A DNA stretch of 64,000 nucleotides. Origin: Sneathia sanguinegens (GTDB lineage: Bacteria; Fusobacteriota; Fusobacteriia; Fusobacteriales; Leptotrichiaceae). The notes under the pieces were generated by a model. It was given only the letters and a program-made list of their open reading frames with translations, had not been told where the DNA came from and did not search any database. Of this stretch, positions 17,277 through 26,574 are shown one piece after another. Position 1 is the stretch's first letter; the number at the start of each line of letters is the position of its first letter. The stretch is from assembly GCF_042033325.1 (NCBI RefSeq), contig NZ_CP160095.1; one strand, written 5' to 3'. Made by a program: the position numbers and the translations under genes.

Positions 17277-18203
17277 ATGGAAAAGAAAGCTACTAGATTA
17301 GCATATGGTGAAGCTTTAGTTAAATTAGGTAAAGTCAATAAAGATGTTGTTGTTCTTGATGCAGATTTAACAAAATCAACAATGACTACTTTTTTTCAAA
17401 AAGAATTTCCGAATAGACATTTTAACATGGGTATAGCAGAAGCAAATATGATGGGAACAGCAGCAGGACTTGCAACAACAGGAAAAATTCCTTTTGCCTC
17501 TACATTTGCTGTATTTGCCGCAGGTAGAGCCTTTGATCAAATAAGAAATAGTATTGCTTATCCACATCTTAATGTAAAAATTTGTCCAACACATGCAGGA
17601 ATATCATTAGGTGAAGATGGTGGATCACATCAATCAATAGAAGATATAGCATTAATGAGAGTTTTGCCAGGTATGGTAGTTTTATCACCATCAGATGCTG
17701 TAGAAACAGAAAAAATGGTATTTGCAATTGCAGATTATAAAGGACCTGTATATATGAGATTAGGAAGATTGGCAGTACCTATCTTATTTGATGAAAATTA
17801 TAAATTTGAAATTGGAAAAGCAACAACTTTAAAAGAAGGAAATGATGTTGCCCTTATAGCTACAGGCTTATTAGTATATGAAGCTTTAAAGGCAGCAGAA
17901 ATGCTAGAAGAAAAAGGTATAAAAGCTAGAGTTATAAATATGTCAACTATTAAACCTTTGGATGAAGAAGTAGTATTAAAAGCAGCAAAAGAATGTAAAT
18001 TTATAGTAACTTCAGAAGAACATTCTATCATTGGAGGTTTGGGTTCAGCAGTTTGTGAATACTTATCAGGAGTATATCCAACAAAAATTATTAGACATGG
18101 AGTCAATGATATATTTGGACAAAGCGGTGAAGGAAATGAAATGTTAGATAAATATGGATTGAGAGCTATAAATATAGTAGATTTAGTTCTTAAAAATATG
18201 TAA
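17277..18203 (+). CDS. Transketolase, C-terminal subunit
   Basis: Second half of the split transketolase, 308 aa, carrying the pyrimidine-binding and C-terminal domains. The catalytic Glu of the pyrimidine domain lies in NMGIAEANMMGTAAGLA; THAGISLGEDGGSHQSIED is the conserved donor-site block. GGGAGG precedes the ATG. The product should form a heterotetramer with the N-subunit encoded directly upstream. Confidence 0.92.
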   Translation: MEKKATRLAYGEALVKLGKVNKDVVVLDADLTKSTMTTFFQKEFPNRHFNMGIAEANMMGTAAGLATTGKIPFASTFAVFAAGRAFDQIRNSIAYPHLNVKICPTHAGISLGEDGGSHQSIEDIALMRVLPGMVVLSPSDAVETEKMVFAIADYKGPVYMRLGRLAVPILFDENYKFEIGKATTLKEGNDVALIATGLLVYEALKAAEMLEEKGIKARVINMSTIKPLDEEVVLKAAKECKFIVTSEEHSIIGGLGSAVCEYLSGVYPTKIIRHGVNDIFGQSGEGNEMLDKYGLRAINIVDLVLKNM

Positions 18204-18214
18204 GGAGCTGTGAT

Positions 18215-19162
18215 ATGCAAGATAATAAAAAATATACAAAAAAATTAACAGATAAGGGAATATTTTTATCGGCAATTATTACTTTAACAATAGTCTTTGT
18301 AATAGTAGAATTTTTTGCCTTTGCTTTACTTAATTTAAAAGAATATAGTTCTATGCAAGCAAATACAAATCAAGTTATAGTTTATCTTAATGATTTAGAT
18401 GAAAATACCAAAAATAATCTTTCACAAAAAATTATAGAATTACCTGGTGTTTCATCAATAAGATATGAATCTAAGGAAATAGCATTGAAGATAGCTGCTA
18501 AGGAATTAGGAGTAGCAATTGATGAAAGTGAAAATCCATTAAATGATGCATTCTTTGTATATTTAAATAAATCAGTTAAATTAGATCAATTAAAGACAAG
18601 CTTATTAAATATGCCAGAAATATCAGCTGTAGATTTTAGAACAAAGGCTTTGGAAAAAAATATTAATTTTTCTAAGGGAATAAATTCTTTGAGTGTAAAA
18701 GTTGCAGTTGTTTCAACAGTTATATGTCTATTTATGATATATAACATTGTAAGTTTTTCAATTAAAACAAGAAAAAAAGAAATACACGAATTTCTTGAAG
18801 AAGGTGTAAAAGCAAAAGTACTTAAGAAAACATTCTTCTTAGAAAGTGTTGCTGTTATATTCTTATCAACTTTAATTAGTTTTGGTCTATATCAACTAAT
18901 TAGGCAATTATTGGTAAAGAATATAAAACAAATTTTACCAAGTTACACAACAACAGTATCAATATTAGAAGAAGCAAGTGTAGCAATAGTTCTATTTGTA
19001 GCAGCAATAATTATTTCAGCAATTATTTCATTCTTTGCTATGAATAGATATTTCAAAATTAAAAGTTTAGAAAAGATAATTGTTGAAGAAAATGATGAAA
19101 AGGAAGATGCAACTTCAACTGAAGAAATAGGAGATGAAGATGAAAATAACTGGGAAATATAG
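18215..19162 (+). CDS. ftsX: Cell division protein FtsX
   Basis: Membrane subunit of the FtsEX complex that controls septal peptidoglycan hydrolases. The 315-aa protein has one N-terminal membrane helix, a large extracytoplasmic loop (roughly residues 45-155, with LPGVSSIRYESKEIAL typical of FtsX), and three C-terminal membrane helices. A short acidic tail follows. The partner ATPase gene ftsE is not upstream and is nowhere in the window. The downstream gene, an EnvC-like activator, overlaps its 3' end, linking the two in one pathway. Confidence 0.9.
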   Translation: MQDNKKYTKKLTDKGIFLSAIITLTIVFVIVEFFAFALLNLKEYSSMQANTNQVIVYLNDLDENTKNNLSQKIIELPGVSSIRYESKEIALKIAAKELGVAIDESENPLNDAFFVYLNKSVKLDQLKTSLLNMPEISAVDFRTKALEKNINFSKGINSLSVKVAVVSTVICLFMIYNIVSFSIKTRKKEIHEFLEEGVKAKVLKKTFFLESVAVIFLSTLISFGLYQLIRQLLVKNIKQILPSYTTTVSILEEASVAIVLFVAAIIISAIISFFAMNRYFKIKSLEKIIVEENDEKEDATSTEEIGDEDENNWEI

Positions 19163-20429
19163 AATGGTTTCTATTTTACTAGCTTTTTGTCTTCCATATA
19201 TGGCTTTTTCAAATTCTAAGATTAATAAAAATAGAAAAAGAATTGCACAAATTAATCAACAAGTTGCACAAAATAGGACAAAAATTTCAAAAAATAATAC
19301 ACAAATTTTTGTATCTAAAAAAACACAAGCAAGCTTACAAGGAGAAATTAAAGATCTAAATATACAAATTTCAAAATTACAAAATGAATATAATATTTTG
19401 GAAAAAAAATATATAGATCTATTAAAGGCCATTGGTGCAAATGAACAAGATATAAAAGCAAGTATACAAAAAATACAAAATAGTGACGCACAAATAAAAA
19501 TAAATAAAGATGAATATAATGTAAAAGTAAAAAATTATGATATATTAAGAAAAGCTAGAAGCATAAAACTTGAAATGAGTAACAGTGCTAAAAATGATAA
19601 GTTAAGACATGATGCTAAGGCAATATTAGATTTACAAATTAATAAAATTAAGGGTATTGAAACCTATAAGCAAGGTGTAGAAACTAATAAGAAAAAAGTT
19701 GAAGGAATAAAACAAAAGAATCAAACTGAAGCGAACAAAGTTATGAATGCAAGAAATGAATTGGAAAATAAAAAGAGAGAATTAAATACTGCAGTTGCAA
19801 GAAAAAATACTGCTGTTGCAGAATTAAAAGCTCTACAATCTAGATTAATTTCTGAAAATAGTAAAATGGAAAGTACAAATAAAAAGTTAGCTTCAGAAAG
19901 ATCAAGATTAGAAGCACAAATAAATGAAATTATTAGACAAAATGCTTTAAGACAACAAAGACTAGAAAGAGAAAGAAAAAGAAAACTAGAAGAAGCTAAG
20001 AAAAAGAAGGGACAAAAGGTTATAGAAAAAGATATAGAACCAATAAATGTTGTTAAGGGAACAGGGTCTCTTATGTACCCAATAAGAGGTAAAGTAGTTG
20101 TAGGCTTTGGACATGAAAAAGTACAAGGTTTAAAGAGTAAGGGTATAGAAATTTTAGGTTCTTTAGGACAATCAGTTTCTGCTGCAGATACAGGAACAGT
20201 AATATTTGCAGGAAGTCTTGGAGGTTTAGGTAAAGTTGTAATAATAAATCATGGTAGCTTAGTTACAGTTTATGGAAATTTAGCTTCTGTAAGAGTAGGA
20301 AGAAATGCTGTGGTTAAAAAAGGACAAAGTATAGGAACATTAGGAAGAGATTCAGAAACAAAGAAATCAACTCTTTATTTTGAAGTTAGAAGAGGAGTTA
20401 ATATAGTAAATCCAATGGGGTATCTATGA
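19140..20429 (+). CDS. EnvC-like murein hydrolase activator (coiled coil plus degenerate LytM)
   Basis: Secreted 429-aa protein: signal peptide ending near MAFS, a long coiled coil (about 30-280, rich in Lys, Gln, Asn and Glu), then a C-terminal LytM/M23 domain. The catalytic zinc ligands are missing: the HxxxD site reads SKGIEILG and the final HxH region reads LYFEVRR, the same form as in E. coli EnvC, which activates amidases instead of cutting peptidoglycan. Overlap with ftsX supports FtsEX-dependent activation at the septum. ATG 19140 is preferred because AGGAG lies 6 nt before it; ATG 19134 would leave no spacing. Confidence 0.87.
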   Translation: MKITGKYRMVSILLAFCLPYMAFSNSKINKNRKRIAQINQQVAQNRTKISKNNTQIFVSKKTQASLQGEIKDLNIQISKLQNEYNILEKKYIDLLKAIGANEQDIKASIQKIQNSDAQIKINKDEYNVKVKNYDILRKARSIKLEMSNSAKNDKLRHDAKAILDLQINKIKGIETYKQGVETNKKKVEGIKQKNQTEANKVMNARNELENKKRELNTAVARKNTAVAELKALQSRLISENSKMESTNKKLASERSRLEAQINEIIRQNALRQQRLERERKRKLEEAKKKKGQKVIEKDIEPINVVKGTGSLMYPIRGKVVVGFGHEKVQGLKSKGIEILGSLGQSVSAADTGTVIFAGSLGGLGKVVIINHGSLVTVYGNLASVRVGRNAVVKKGQSIGTLGRDSETKKSTLYFEVRRGVNIVNPMGYL

Positions 20430-20459
20430 AAAAAGCTGTGTTTATTGCACAGCTTTTTT
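20429..20459 (+). terminator. Terminator between convergent genes
   Basis: GCTGTG/CACAGC stem with a 7-nt loop, flanked by A-run and T-run so the whole can pair as AAAAAAGCTGTG/CACAGCTTTTTT. It can act on both strands, ending the EnvC-like gene (+) and the peptide-binding gene (-). Confidence 0.85.
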
Positions 20460-20463
20460 GTAA

Positions 20464-21957
20464 CTATTTTATTCTAAATAAATCCATTGTATTTGTAATA
20501 GGATGAATAACAATATTGCTTAAGCCTTTTCGTATATACCAATTTTCTGATGAATAGTATAAGGGTGCTATTATTGCTTCATCAATTAACAATTTTTCTG
20601 CTTTATTCATTAGTAAATATCTTTTTTGTGTATCTTGTTCTTCATTTATTTGATCAATAAGAGCATCATATTTAGCTTGAGACCAATTATTTAATTTTTT
20701 ATTATACCAACAATTCAAAATACTAATAGGATCATTGAATTTTGGACTATAGGTATTTAGAACCATATCAAAATCTTTACTTCTTGTCAAAGCAAGTCTA
20801 TCTTTGAAAGAAACAGTTGTAACTACAACATTAAGTTTCAATTTTGTTCTAAGTTCTTCTTGAATAAAATTAGCTTCTTTTACTTCAACTGAAGAATTAC
20901 CAGTTAAAAGTCTTAATTTTTTACCAGCTAAAATATTAGATTTAATATTATCTTTAAAATAATTGTTATCAGGAAATTCTTTTCTATAATTTCCTAATAT
21001 ACCAGAAATAACAGATTTTGCAACCTTTGATCCATCTTCTTTAATAACATCAACATATTTTTGTCTGTCGATACTATTTCTGATTGCAATACGATATTTC
21101 ATATTTTTTAATATAGGATTATCAAGATTAAAGTCTAAGTACCAAATACGACCATTAGTATATGAAAGTAATTCATTATTTTTTCTTTTACTATTTAAAT
21201 CATAGGGTTCAACTCTAGCAAGATCTACTTCAGAATTTTTTATTAAATTTTCCAATACACCAAAGTCAGAAACAAATAAAAGTTTTACATTTTTGAATTT
21301 AGTTTCTTTTTTATTCCAATAGTACTTATTTTCTTTTAAAATAATACTAGAATTATCCATTTTTTGTATAATATAAGGTCCGTTATATAGTGCTTTTGTA
21401 TAATCACCTATGTCTTGTGTTATTCCTTTTTTTACTGGAAATGAAATAGGTAAAGTTAAGATATCTTTAAAATATGGTGTAGGTTTTTCTAAAGTTATTA
21501 CAAGTTTACCATCTACATTTTGTATACCTAATTCCTTTTCAGATATTAAGCCTGCATTAAATTTTTTAGCATTTTTAATAGGAAATAGATATTCAGCAAA
21601 ACGAGAAGCTGTATTTTTATCTAAAGCTCTTTTAAAGCCAAAAATGATATCATCTATTGTAAGTTTAGAGCCGTCAGACCATTTTAAATTATCTTTCAAA
21701 GTAAAAGTTAATTTAGTTCCATTTTCTGTATATGATTTTGCTAAGGCAGGCACATAATTACCTTTTTCATCTATACGAAGTAAACCTTCATAAATATTAT
21801 TCATAAGTTGTACTGAAACTAATTCATTAAAATTATGAGGATCTATTGTTGTTGGTTCTGAAACTAAGTTGTATGTTAAAGTTTTTTCAGTATTGCTTTG
21901 GCAGCTAACAAAAAAAACTAAAAGTAAAGAAAATAAAATAAAAATTTTTTTATTCAT
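20464..21957 (-). CDS. Peptide ABC transporter substrate-binding lipoprotein (OppA family)
   Basis: Extracytoplasmic solute-binding protein of family 5, likely capturing oligopeptides. It has a lipoprotein signal (MNKKIFILFSLLL, lipobox FVSC), then LVSEPTTIDPHNFNE and MNNIYEGLLRIDEKG, the typical N-terminal SBP_bac_5 block, with NGTKLTFTLKDNLKWSDG next. Length 497 aa fits. It follows metK directly, their ends meeting at 21957, so it appears translationally coupled to metK. No permease or ATPase subunits are adjacent. Confidence 0.9.
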   Translation of the reverse strand: MNKKIFILFSLLLVFFVSCQSNTEKTLTYNLVSEPTTIDPHNFNELVSVQLMNNIYEGLLRIDEKGNYVPALAKSYTENGTKLTFTLKDNLKWSDGSKLTIDDIIFGFKRALDKNTASRFAEYLFPIKNAKKFNAGLISEKELGIQNVDGKLVITLEKPTPYFKDILTLPISFPVKKGITQDIGDYTKALYNGPYIIQKMDNSSIILKENKYYWNKKETKFKNVKLLFVSDFGVLENLIKNSEVDLARVEPYDLNSKRKNNELLSYTNGRIWYLDFNLDNPILKNMKYRIAIRNSIDRQKYVDVIKEDGSKVAKSVISGILGNYRKEFPDNNYFKDNIKSNILAGKKLRLLTGNSSVEVKEANFIQEELRTKLKLNVVVTTVSFKDRLALTRSKDFDMVLNTYSPKFNDPISILNCWYNKKLNNWSQAKYDALIDQINEEQDTQKRYLLMNKAEKLLIDEAIIAPLYYSSENWYIRKGLSNIVIHPITNTMDLFRIK

Positions 21958-23108
21958 TATTTGTTAAGTTCCTCCAAAATTTTATTAACCATATCTGTTT
22001 TTTCCCAAGTAACATCTATATCTGTTCTACCAATATGTCCAAATGCAGCAAGATCTCTATATTTGAAATTAGGTTTTCTTAAATTAAGAGTTTTTTCTAT
22101 TCCACGAGGACTCAAGTCGAATAATTTTGTTACAACATTTTCAATATCTTTTTCAGAATATTTTGATGTATTGAATGTTTCAACTTTTATTGATGTAGGT
22201 TTATTTACACCAATAGCATAAGATAATTGAACTTCGCATTTTTTAGCAAGCTTAGCTGCAACAATATTTTTTGCAATATATCTTGCCATATATGCAGCAG
22301 ATCTATCAACTTTTGATGAATCTTTTCCTGAAAATGCTCCACCACCATGTCTAAAATATCCACCATAAGTATCGACAATAATTTTTCTACCAGTAAGTCC
22401 AGTATCTCCATGTGGACCACCAATTACAAATCTACCAGTAGGATTAATATAGATATGTTTAACATTTTCTAATTTATATCCATATTTTTCTACTACGGGT
22501 TTGAAAACAAGTTCTTTAATATCACTTTTTATTTTATCAAGATCAACTTTTTCATCATGTTGAACAGATAAAACAAGAGTATCAATATCAACTATTTTAT
22601 TACCATCATATTCAAGAGTAACTTGTGACTTTGCATCAGGTCTTGCCCAACTAAGAGTATTATTTCTTGTAAGTTCTGTTAATTTTCTTATAATCTCTCT
22701 AGCTAATGTAATGGCAAGTGGCATAAGTTCAGGAGTTTCATCTACGGCACCTCCGAACATTATACCTTGATCTCCGGCACCTCCAGTATCAACACCCATA
22801 GAAATATCAGGTGATTGTGAATGAATGGTATTAATTACTCCACAATCATAATCAAAACCTAACCCCGGCTTATATCCTATTTCTTTTATAACTCCTCTAG
22901 CAATATCTTGAACATCAACATAAGTTTTTGTTGTAATTTCACCACCAATTAAGATTAAACCAGTAGTTGCAAATGTTTCACAGGCAACTCTTGAATTTTC
23001 ATCATATTTAAGGCATTCATCTAAAATTGCATCAGATATTTGATCACAAATTTTGTCAGGATGCCCAGGTGATACAAATTCAGATGTAAAAAATGTATTA
23101 TTGTTCAT
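21957..23108 (-). CDS. metK: S-adenosylmethionine synthase
   Basis: Makes S-adenosylmethionine from methionine and ATP. The N-terminus SEFVSPGHPDKICDQISDAILD, the central GAGDQGIMFGGA and the phosphate-binding GGAFSGKDSSKVDRSA are all diagnostic. At 383 aa it has the standard length. It overlaps recR by 11 bp and abuts the peptide-binding gene, forming a recR-metK-SBP operon on the minus strand. No SAM riboswitch is possible within that overlap. Confidence 0.97.
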   Translation of the reverse strand: MNNNTFFTSEFVSPGHPDKICDQISDAILDECLKYDENSRVACETFATTGLILIGGEITTKTYVDVQDIARGVIKEIGYKPGLGFDYDCGVINTIHSQSPDISMGVDTGGAGDQGIMFGGAVDETPELMPLAITLAREIIRKLTELTRNNTLSWARPDAKSQVTLEYDGNKIVDIDTLVLSVQHDEKVDLDKIKSDIKELVFKPVVEKYGYKLENVKHIYINPTGRFVIGGPHGDTGLTGRKIIVDTYGGYFRHGGGAFSGKDSSKVDRSAAYMARYIAKNIVAAKLAKKCEVQLSYAIGVNKPTSIKVETFNTSKYSEKDIENVVTKLFDLSPRGIEKTLNLRKPNFKYRDLAAFGHIGRTDIDVTWEKTDMVNKILEELNK

Positions 23109-23688
23109 AATTTATTATTTGTCTCCCTTCTAAAGATTTTGTAAGTGTGATAATGTCAGTATATTCTATATTACCTCCCATTGGGATACCACTTGCAATT
23201 TTACTTATTTTAATATGTTTAGGTAAAAGTTTTGTTAAATAAAGTATAGTTGTTTCACCCTCAATATCAGGATTAAGTGCAAAAATGATTTCTTTAATAT
23301 CAGCAAGTCTATCTAACAATTCTTTAATATTTAAATCATCAATGCCAATACCATTAAGAGGGTCAACTTTTCCACCTAAAACATGATAAAGCCCTGTATA
23401 GATAGAAGATTTTTCAATTGCAAATACATCTTTTGTATCTTCAACAATACAAAGGATGGAATGATCCCTTTTAGGATTACGACAAATATCACAAATTTCA
23501 GTATCAGTTAAGCTTTGGCAAATCTTACAAGGTTTAATAGTTTCATAAGAAGACTTTAAAACATTTAAAAATGCATTAACATCTTCAGGCTTTTTACTTA
23601 AAAAATCAAAGGCAATTCTAGTAGCACTTTTTTTCCCTATACCTTGTAATTTTGAAAAAGCAGTAATTAAATCTTCTAATTTAGTCAT
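23098..23688 (-). CDS. recR: Recombination protein RecR
   Basis: Loads RecA with RecF/RecO during gap repair. The order is a helix-hairpin-helix (LQGIGKKSATRIAF), a four-cysteine zinc finger (CKIC, CDICRNP), and a Toprim domain (ILCIVEDTKDVFAIE) ending in the Walker-like ASGIPMGGNIEYTD. Length 196 aa is normal. It begins only about 20 bp beyond the pyk terminator, so transcription may arrive by read-through. Confidence 0.95.
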   Translation of the reverse strand: MTKLEDLITAFSKLQGIGKKSATRIAFDFLSKKPEDVNAFLNVLKSSYETIKPCKICQSLTDTEICDICRNPKRDHSILCIVEDTKDVFAIEKSSIYTGLYHVLGGKVDPLNGIGIDDLNIKELLDRLADIKEIIFALNPDIEGETTILYLTKLLPKHIKISKIASGIPMGGNIEYTDIITLTKSLEGRQIINYEQ

Positions 23689-23698
23689 AATTTTTCCT

Positions 23699-23732
23699 TT
23701 ACTAATAAAAGGGAGTATTAGATACTCCCTTG
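23699..23732 (-). terminator. Terminator after pyk
   Basis: A perfect 7-bp stem GGGAGTA/TACTCCC (23711-23717, 23723-23729) with a 5-nt loop; on the minus strand it is followed by TTTTATT. Confidence 0.8.
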
Positions 23733-23747
23733 AATATTTGTTAGTAT

Positions 23748-25199
23748 TTATTGATTTTCACCAATTCTAGTAACTTTAAGAGTATTTGTAGTTCCTGTTT
23801 CAGAAATACCTGTTACTAATACAACTAAATCACCTTTTTTAATTCCAGTATAATTTTCATCTTCAGTTGTGATTGAATGACTTTCAGCAACTTCAACAGC
23901 CTTCTTAAAGAAATCATCAGTTTTATCAAGTTCAGTAGCTAATACAGCTCTAACACCTCTAACTACTGATAATTGTCTTGCAGTTTGTTCGTTATCTGTC
24001 AAGGCAATTATAGGTACAACTGGATTGTATTTTCTTATCATTTTAGCTGCTCTACCTGTCTTAGTCCAACAAACTATTAATTTAGCATTTAATGTTTCAC
24101 TTGCATATACAGCACTTTTACTTATTGCTTCTGTAATAGTCATTGTACTAGGTGTATAAGTTCTTCTTTGAACTCCAATTTTATCAGTTACAGCTGAAAT
24201 TTTTGTCATAGTTTTAACAGCTTCTACTGGGTATTTACCATTTGCAGATTCTCCTGATAACATTACTGCATCAGTACCATCAAGTATTGCATTAGCAACA
24301 TCTCCTGCTTCGGCTCTTGTAGGTCTTGGATTTTTTTGCATTGAGTCTAACATTTGAGTAGCAGTTATAACTGGTTTACCAGCTTCATTACATTTTCTTA
24401 TCATAACTTTTTGCATATAAGGAACTTGTTCAACGGGTACTTCAACACCTAAGTCTCCTCTTGCTACCATTATACCATCTGATAATTCAAGAATTTCATC
24501 AAAATTATCAAAACCTTCTTGAGTTTCAATCTTAGGTATTATTTTAATATTTTCTCCACCATTTTCATCAAGAACTCTTCTAACTTCAGCAACATCAGAA
24601 GCCTTTCTAATAAATGATGCTGCAACATAGTCAACACCTTGTTCACAACCGAATTTCAAATCGTCAATATCTTTAGGTGCTAATGCAGGTAAGCTAACTG
24701 ATACATTTGGTAAGTTAACACCCTTCTTTTGTCCTAAAGAACCACTATTTTTAACTGTACAATATAATTCTTCACCTTTTATAGAGTCAACATTTAATGC
24801 AATTAAACCATCGTCTATTAAAATAGTATTACCAGGTTTTAAATCTTTTGTTATATCTTTGTATGAAACAGATATTTTCTTATCGTCTCCTTTGAAAGAA
24901 TAATCAGTAGTTAAAATAATTTTGTGTCCTTCAACAAGATTGTACTTAATGTCTCCGTCTCTAAATTCACCTGTTCTGATTTCAGGACCTTTAGTATCTA
25001 ACATTATAGCAACAAATTTACCAGTTTCTTTACATAATTTTCTTAATGTTACAATTCTCTTACCATGTTCTTCATGATCACCGTGAGAAAAGTTAAGTCT
25101 CATAACGTTCATACCACTTAATAATAGTTCCTTAAGTACTTCAGGTGATTTACTCTTAGGACCTATAGTACAAACAACTTTTGTCATTTTAATTTTCAT
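23748..25199 (-). CDS. pyk: Pyruvate kinase
   Basis: Last step of glycolysis: phosphoenolpyruvate plus ADP to pyruvate plus ATP. MTKVVCTIGPKS and NVMRLNFSHGDHEEH mark the N-terminus; the catalytic MVARGDLGVEVP and KPVITATQMLDSM blocks are intact. The 483-aa length matches bacterial enzymes. AGGAGG lies before the start. It is 31 bp downstream of pfkA, and the two glycolytic control enzymes share one transcript. Confidence 0.97.
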   Translation of the reverse strand: MKIKMTKVVCTIGPKSKSPEVLKELLLSGMNVMRLNFSHGDHEEHGKRIVTLRKLCKETGKFVAIMLDTKGPEIRTGEFRDGDIKYNLVEGHKIILTTDYSFKGDDKKISVSYKDITKDLKPGNTILIDDGLIALNVDSIKGEELYCTVKNSGSLGQKKGVNLPNVSVSLPALAPKDIDDLKFGCEQGVDYVAASFIRKASDVAEVRRVLDENGGENIKIIPKIETQEGFDNFDEILELSDGIMVARGDLGVEVPVEQVPYMQKVMIRKCNEAGKPVITATQMLDSMQKNPRPTRAEAGDVANAILDGTDAVMLSGESANGKYPVEAVKTMTKISAVTDKIGVQRRTYTPSTMTITEAISKSAVYASETLNAKLIVCWTKTGRAAKMIRKYNPVVPIIALTDNEQTARQLSVVRGVRAVLATELDKTDDFFKKAVEVAESHSITTEDENYTGIKKGDLVVLVTGISETGTTNTLKVTRIGENQ

Positions 25200-25230
25200 A
25201 ATTCCTCCTAAATTAATTATATATTAATTA

Positions 25231-26199
25231 TTATATTGATAACATCATAGCAATTTCATAAAATTTTTGGTCTTTCTTTTCGTAATTTTCCCAAGCATAA
25301 GCAAGTTTGTGTGTAACGACCTTAGTTTTTTCAATTCCTAACATTATACCATTAGCTTCATTTTTTTCAATTAAGTCAACGGCAGCAATTCCAAGTCTTG
25401 TTGCAAGTAGTCTATCAAATGCAGTAGGTGCTCCCCCTCTTTGTATATGACCTAAAGTAGTAACCTTTACGTCAAGATCAGGATTTCTTTTTTGTAATGT
25501 ATCTGCAATTTCTTTTGTATTACCTACTCCTTCAGAAACAACTATGACATCAAAGTTCTTTCCTTCGGCTCTTCTTTTACGAATTATATTTTCAATATCT
25601 TCTATTTTGTAAGGAACTTCTGGGATGATAGCTCCATTAGCTCCACCTGCTATACAAGCATTAAGTGCAAGATCTCCACAATTTCTTCCCATAACTTCAA
25701 CTAATATAGTTCTATCATGTGATTGTGCAGTATCATGTAATTTTGATATAGCATCGATTACAATGTTAAGTGCTGTATGAAAACCAATTGTATAATCTGT
25801 ACCGGCAATATCATTATCAATTGTACCAGGTAAACCAACAGTTTGAATACCATGTTCTAAGTTAAGAAAATGTGCTCCATGATATGAACCATCTCCACCT
25901 ATAACAACAAGAGCTTCAATACCTCTTTTTTTCAAATTTTCAACGGCTTGTGCTCTGATTTTTGGATCTTTAAATTCTGGTAAACGAGCAGTTAATAATT
26001 TTGTTCCACCTTTATCGGCGATGTTTGCAACATCAAGAGGTGTCATTAAGTAAATGTCATCAGTTAACATCCCCTTATAACCTCTTTTTATTCCATAAAC
26101 TTCCCAACCTTTATACATTGCGGCTTTTGCAACGGCACGAATAGCTGTATTCATTCCTTGTGCATCTCCACCGCTTGTTAAAATTGCTATTTTTTTCAT
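25231..26199 (-). CDS. pfkA: ATP-dependent 6-phosphofructokinase
   Basis: Commits fructose 6-phosphate to glycolysis. ILTSGGDAQGMNTAIRA is the N-terminal ATP site, VIGGDGSYHGA contains the GGDGS motif of ATP-dependent enzymes, and PGTIDNDIAGTDYTIG holds the catalytic TIDND. Length 322 aa is standard. A well-spaced promoter lies 30 bp upstream on the minus strand; pyk follows. Confidence 0.97.
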   Translation of the reverse strand: MKKIAILTSGGDAQGMNTAIRAVAKAAMYKGWEVYGIKRGYKGMLTDDIYLMTPLDVANIADKGGTKLLTARLPEFKDPKIRAQAVENLKKRGIEALVVIGGDGSYHGAHFLNLEHGIQTVGLPGTIDNDIAGTDYTIGFHTALNIVIDAISKLHDTAQSHDRTILVEVMGRNCGDLALNACIAGGANGAIIPEVPYKIEDIENIIRKRRAEGKNFDVIVVSEGVGNTKEIADTLQKRNPDLDVKVTTLGHIQRGGAPTAFDRLLATRLGIAAVDLIEKNEANGIMLGIEKTKVVTHKLAYAWENYEKKDQKFYEIAMMLSI

Positions 26200-26229
26200 A
26201 TAAACTCCTTGTATCTATAGTTTAATTCA

Positions 26230-26258
26230 ATAATAGCACTTTTTAATTTTTTTTTCAA
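26230..26258 (-). promoter_or_regulatory. Promoter of pfkA-pyk
   Basis: Read on the minus strand: TTGAAA (26258-26253), 17-nt spacer, TATTAT (26235-26230), 30 bp before the pfkA start. Confidence 0.7.
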
Positions 26259-26511
26259 TATATAGCAAAATACTATAAGTTAAATTTTATGGAAAGTCAA
26301 ATGGAAATATAAATAAAAAAAATTTTTTAGTAAAAAAATAATATATTGATTACTTCATTCAAATAAATATTAAAATTAAATTTTTTTGTTTAACAAGAAT
26401 TAAGAATAAAGTGTTGAAGGTAATAAAATGTCACAAATATGGCTTATATAAAAATATGTTTTAAAAAAAGTTTAATTTATTTTTAAAATGTAAATAAAAA
26501 GTAAAATGCTA
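26259..26511. other. A+T-rich intergenic spacer between divergent genes
   Basis: No gene, RNA or repeat is recognisable. It is composed of A and T tracts, which may act as an UP-element-like region for the downstream promoter at 26512. Confidence 0.5.
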
Positions 26512-26542
26512 TTGACAAAAAAAGGCGGGGGGGGGGTACAAT
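26512..26542 (+). promoter_or_regulatory. Putative phase-variable promoter with poly-G spacer
   Basis: TTGACA (26512-26517) and TACAAT (26537-26542) are separated by 19 nt, of which the last ten are an uninterrupted G run. Loss of two G would give the optimal 17-nt spacer. The arrangement is the same as in the Neisseria porA and fetA promoters, where slipped-strand changes in a spacer poly-G set expression level. In this A+T-rich DNA a ten-G run is very unlikely by chance. Confidence 0.8.
26527..26536 (+). repeat. Homopolymeric G10 tract
   Basis: Ten consecutive G, inside the promoter of the outer-membrane protein gene. It is the longest G run I see in the window; tract length may vary between cells, so the consensus count is uncertain. 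Confidence 0.9.
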
Positions 26543-26574
26543 TATTAATGCTATTAAAAAAATGAAGGTGAATT

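Noticed and set aside
23089..23108. SAM riboswitch before metK
   Set aside because: metK overlaps recR by 11 bp, leaving no leader; no such structure is seen upstream of recR either.
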